A stretch of DNA of 64,000 nt from Porphyrobacter sp. (lineage in GTDB: Bacteria > Pseudomonadota > Alphaproteobacteria > Sphingomonadales > Sphingomonadaceae): contig JAPZRO010000001.1 in the NCBI GenBank assembly GCA_027531395.1, positions 1 to 64,000 of the forward strand. Reading direction: 5' to 3'. The translations under genes and the position numbers were made by a program. Numbering within the stretch: position 1 is the stretch's first letter; every line of letters starts with the position of its first letter. Positions 61,737-64,000 of this stretch are shown here, piece after piece. The notes beneath the pieces are model-generated. The model was not told the origin of the DNA. It saw only the letters and a list, made by a program, of their open reading frames with translations, and did not search any database.

Positions 61737-61756
61737 GATACCGGGGAGTGAGCCGA

Positions 61757-61909
61757 ATGGCCGATCAGAACGAAGCTATCCGCATCAATGACGAAGCCGC
61801 TCGCGGGGCCGTCAGCAACACCGGCCTGCGCTATGTGCTGGGCTTCAGCCTTGCTTTCGCGGTGATCGCAATGAGCCTCGTCTGGATCATCCCAGCGCTG
61901 GCGCGCTGA
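61757..61909 (+). CDS. 50-residue single-helix membrane peptide
   Basis: ATG-to-TGA frame with a charged N-terminus (NEAIRINDEAARG) and one hydrophobic helix (about 27-47). GGGGAG RBS 8 bases before the ATG supports translation. Not recognised. Convergent with the dipeptidase gene, ending one base from its stop. Confidence 0.6.
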   Translation: MADQNEAIRINDEAARGAVSNTGLRYVLGFSLAFAVIAMSLVWIIPALAR

Positions 61910-63208
61910 TCATTCCGGTTTGGCGGGCGGGTTGATCACGGTTTCGATCGGCAGCGCGTCCGCCACGCTTGCGGCATAGGCCTCGGCCGCGCGCATCACG
62001 CGCAGGGCGTTGCGGCTCGCGATCATCTCCAGCTCGGCCTGCGAATAGCCGCGCCGCGCCAGTTCCACGAACAGCGCAGGATAGCCGCTGACATCCTCCA
62101 TCCCCACCGGACCGGTCGGCATCCCGTCATAATCGCCGCCGATGCCGATATGCTCGACGCCGGCCACCTTGCGGATGTGATCGATATGATCGGCGACATC
62201 GCTGATCGTGCTCTTGGGCTCGGGATTGCTCGCGAGCCACGCATCCATCGCCGTCGCCGCCGCCTCCGGATTGCCGAGGTGCACCACCCGCAGCCGCGCT
62301 ATCTCGGCATTGCGGCGCGCGTCCCACTGGCGCAGGTCCTCGTTGATGAAGCGCGGCAGCGCCACCACCATCACGATCCCGCCATTCTCCGGCAGGCGCG
62401 CCAGCACGCTGTCGGGCACGTTGCGCGGATGCGGGGTCACGCCGCGCGCGCCCGAATGGCTGAAGATCACCGGCGCGCGCGCCACATCCAGCGCGTCCAT
62501 CATCACCTTCTCGCTGACGTGGCTGAGGTCGACCAGCATCCCCAGCCGGTTCATCTCGCGCACCACGTCCTTGCCGAAATCGGTGAGGCCGCCGTGCTTG
62601 GGATTGTCGGTCGCGGCATCGGCCCAGGGGGTGTTGCTGTTGTGGGTGAGCGTCATGTAACGCGCGCCCATCGCGTAGAACTGGCGCAGCACACCGAGGT
62701 TCGAGCCGATCGAATAGCCGCCCTCCATCCCTAGCAGCGAGGCGATCCGCCCGTCGCGCATCGCGGTTTCGACCTGATCGGCGGTCTCGACATAGCGCAT
62801 CGCCTGCGAATAGCGGGCGATAAGGCGCTTGGTGACGTCGATCTGCTCGATGGTCTGCTGGACCGCGGCCGCCTCGTCGGCGTTGTGCGGGACATAGACC
62901 GACCAGAACTGCGCGCCGACCTTGCCGGTCTTGAGCCGGTTGAGATCGGTGTGCATCGCGCCCTCCCCGGCTGCTGGATCGGCGGTGGGAAGCGTGTCGG
63001 TGAAGTCGAAGTCGTTGATCTGGTTGTTCAAGCGCGAACGCAGCTGGCCAGGCGTGTCATTGTGGCCGTCGAACACCGGCGCCGCCTCGAGCGCCGCCTG
63101 CGCGGTGGCGACCGCCTGCTCCTCGCTGATCTTCTGGGCAGCGGCGGGCGCGGCCAGCATCAAGGCGGTGGCAAGGGCGAGAAGAACGCGCGGGGCAGTG
63201 GCTTGCAT
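61910..63208 (-). CDS. Membrane dipeptidase (M19 family)
   Basis: This 432-residue protein has a signal peptide (APAAAQ). The zinc-binding motif His49-x-Asp51 (FDGHNDTP), LLGMEGG, SHSGARG and GGDYDG are family features. Renal-dipeptidase relatives cleave dipeptides, including D-amino-acid forms. Periplasmic. Confidence 0.94.
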   Translation of the reverse strand: MQATAPRVLLALATALMLAAPAAAQKISEEQAVATAQAALEAAPVFDGHNDTPGQLRSRLNNQINDFDFTDTLPTADPAAGEGAMHTDLNRLKTGKVGAQFWSVYVPHNADEAAAVQQTIEQIDVTKRLIARYSQAMRYVETADQVETAMRDGRIASLLGMEGGYSIGSNLGVLRQFYAMGARYMTLTHNSNTPWADAATDNPKHGGLTDFGKDVVREMNRLGMLVDLSHVSEKVMMDALDVARAPVIFSHSGARGVTPHPRNVPDSVLARLPENGGIVMVVALPRFINEDLRQWDARRNAEIARLRVVHLGNPEAAATAMDAWLASNPEPKSTISDVADHIDHIRKVAGVEHIGIGGDYDGMPTGPVGMEDVSGYPALFVELARRGYSQAELEMIASRNALRVMRAAEAYAASVADALPIETVINPPAKPE

Positions 63209-63261
63209 GTCTGGAAAAACTCCCGGTAAGGCGGTCCTGACGGCTTGGGACAGGGACCACC

Positions 63262-63705
63262 ATGAGCGATAGCGCGCAAAACCTCATCGAACAATTGGGC
63301 CTCGCCGCCCACCCCGAAGGCGGGTGGTACAAGGAAACGTGGCGGGGCGAGCCGACGACAGCAGGACGTGCAAGCGGCACCGCGATCATCTTCCTGCTCA
63401 AGGCCGGCGAGGCCTCGCACTGGCACACGGTCGATGCGGCCGAGCTGTGGCTGTGGCAGGCGGGCGATCCGGTCGAGCTGCGGCTTGCGGCGAGCGATGC
63501 GGGGCCGGTGCGCTCGGTGATCCTCGGCGCGGATGTGGCGGCGGGCCAGCAGTTGCAGGGTCTGGTCGCGCCGCACGAATGGCAGGCGGCCCGCCCGCAT
63601 GGCGAGGCGGTGCATGGCTACAGCCTCGTATCCTGTGTGGTCGTGCCGGGGTTCGACTTTGCCGGCTTCACCCTAGCCCCGCCGGGCTGGGAACCGGGCC
63701 AATGA
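63262..63705 (+). CDS. DUF985 cupin protein
   Basis: This 147-residue single-domain cupin (YML079-like) has HPEGGWYKETWR, SHWHTVDAAELWLW and CVVVPGFDFAGFTL. Activity not established in the family. Divergent from the dipeptidase gene, overlapping the next gene by 4 bases (ATGA). Confidence 0.92.
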   Translation: MSDSAQNLIEQLGLAAHPEGGWYKETWRGEPTTAGRASGTAIIFLLKAGEASHWHTVDAAELWLWQAGDPVELRLAASDAGPVRSVILGADVAAGQQLQGLVAPHEWQAARPHGEAVHGYSLVSCVVVPGFDFAGFTLAPPGWEPGQ

Positions 63706-64000
63706 TCCGCATCGGCCTGCGCCCTGTGCTAAGGTGGCTGCTCGCCGCATTCTATCTGCTGGCGGGGGTGATCCACCTCGTCAGGCCCGCCCCGTTCCTG
63801 ACGATCATGCCCGGATGGGTGCCCGCGCCCGAGGCCGTGGTGCTGTGGACGGGAGTGGCCGAGATCCTCGGCGCGATCGGGCTGGTGCAGCCCTTCTCGC
63901 CGCCCCTGCGCCGCGCGGCAGGCTGGGGGCTGGCGCTCTATGCGCTGTGCGTGTGGCCGGCCAACATCAACCATTTCATCATCGACATAGGACGCGCGGA
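63702..64000 (+). CDS. DoxX-like membrane protein, truncated by window end
   Basis: An open frame of 99 codons continues past the window. Hydrophobic helices at about 9-22, 41-58 and 70-85, with HLVRPAPFLTIMPGWVP, resemble DoxX-like small membrane proteins. Start overlaps the cupin stop (ATGA), so they are probably co-transcribed. C-terminus unseen. Confidence 0.7.
   Translation, partial: MIRIGLRPVLRWLLAAFYLLAGVIHLVRPAPFLTIMPGWVPAPEAVVLWTGVAEILGAIGLVQPFSPPLRRAAGWGLALYALCVWPANINHFIIDIGRA

Overview
The window is high-GC bacterial chromosome that I place in the Alphaproteobacteria, most likely order Sphingomonadales and family Erythrobacteraceae. This rests on gene content and protein style: two adjacent DUF547 proteins, the ybgC-tolQRAB-pal order, the hisBHAFE-HIT order, an alphaproteobacterial-type SspB, a reduced flagellar set and many acyl-CoA dehydrogenase/kinase neighbours. 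It is inference, because no marker RNA gene is present. Genes are densely packed, with many 1-8 nt stop/start overlaps. Bases 1-149 are an almost pure G/C low-complexity stretch that looks like a contig-end artefact.

Layout. 0.2-13.5 kb is housekeeping: rsh, a GH16 lipoprotein glycosidase, hemF, a PdeM-type phosphoesterase with a small membrane protein, infC (apparently with a rare ATA start), two DUF547 proteins, a DASS transporter, a Cys/Met-metabolism PLP enzyme behind a structured leader, an SDR-like protein lacking its catalytic residues, and a J-domain protein. 13.6-18.2 kb is the Tol-Pal envelope system with YbgC. 18.3-21.7 kb is a histidine operon (hisB-H-A-F-E) ending in a HIT protein. 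21.8-25.1 kb holds sspB, a hypothetical protein, gmk, an aquaporin and an MTA phosphorylase.

25.1-31.0 kb holds a GST divergent from an aldehyde dehydrogenase - aminoglycoside-kinase-like protein - acyl-CoA dehydrogenase operon, then a BASS transporter. The kinase carries a C-terminal domain that I think corresponds to the separate small partner of LvaA-type 4-hydroxyacyl-CoA kinases. A second kinase/ACAD module lies at 57.2-60.7 kb beside a heteromeric-looking ACAD pair, an SDR and a GPH-family transporter at 52.1-57.1 kb. Together they suggest catabolism of gamma-hydroxy acids or lipid-peroxidation products.

31.1-34.5 kb is a 1106-residue secreted beta-propeller/amidohydrolase. 34.5-52.1 kb is a flagellar locus: flgA-flgM-flgN-lytic transglycosylase-flhA-fliA leftward and flgBCDEFGHIJKL-motAB rightward. 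Between the two arms sit a diguanylate cyclase and an extra, compact MotA/MotB-like stator pair. Good sigma-54 promoter sequences precede flgB and flgA, and two GGCA/TGCC palindromes upstream of the flgB promoter resemble activator sites. FlgD is only its N-terminal half and FlgJ lacks the muramidase domain, which is supplied by the separate transglycosylase.

60.8-64.0 kb holds dapD, a 50-residue membrane peptide behind a long inverted repeat, an M19 dipeptidase, a DUF985 cupin and a DoxX-like protein cut by the window end. The strongest leads are the gamma-hydroxyacyl module with its kinase-partner fusion, the accessory stator pair, and three genes whose Shine-Dalgarno sequences sit inside hairpins. 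No tRNA, rRNA, CRISPR array, insertion sequence or prophage was seen, and no gene-free gap exceeds 300 bases.
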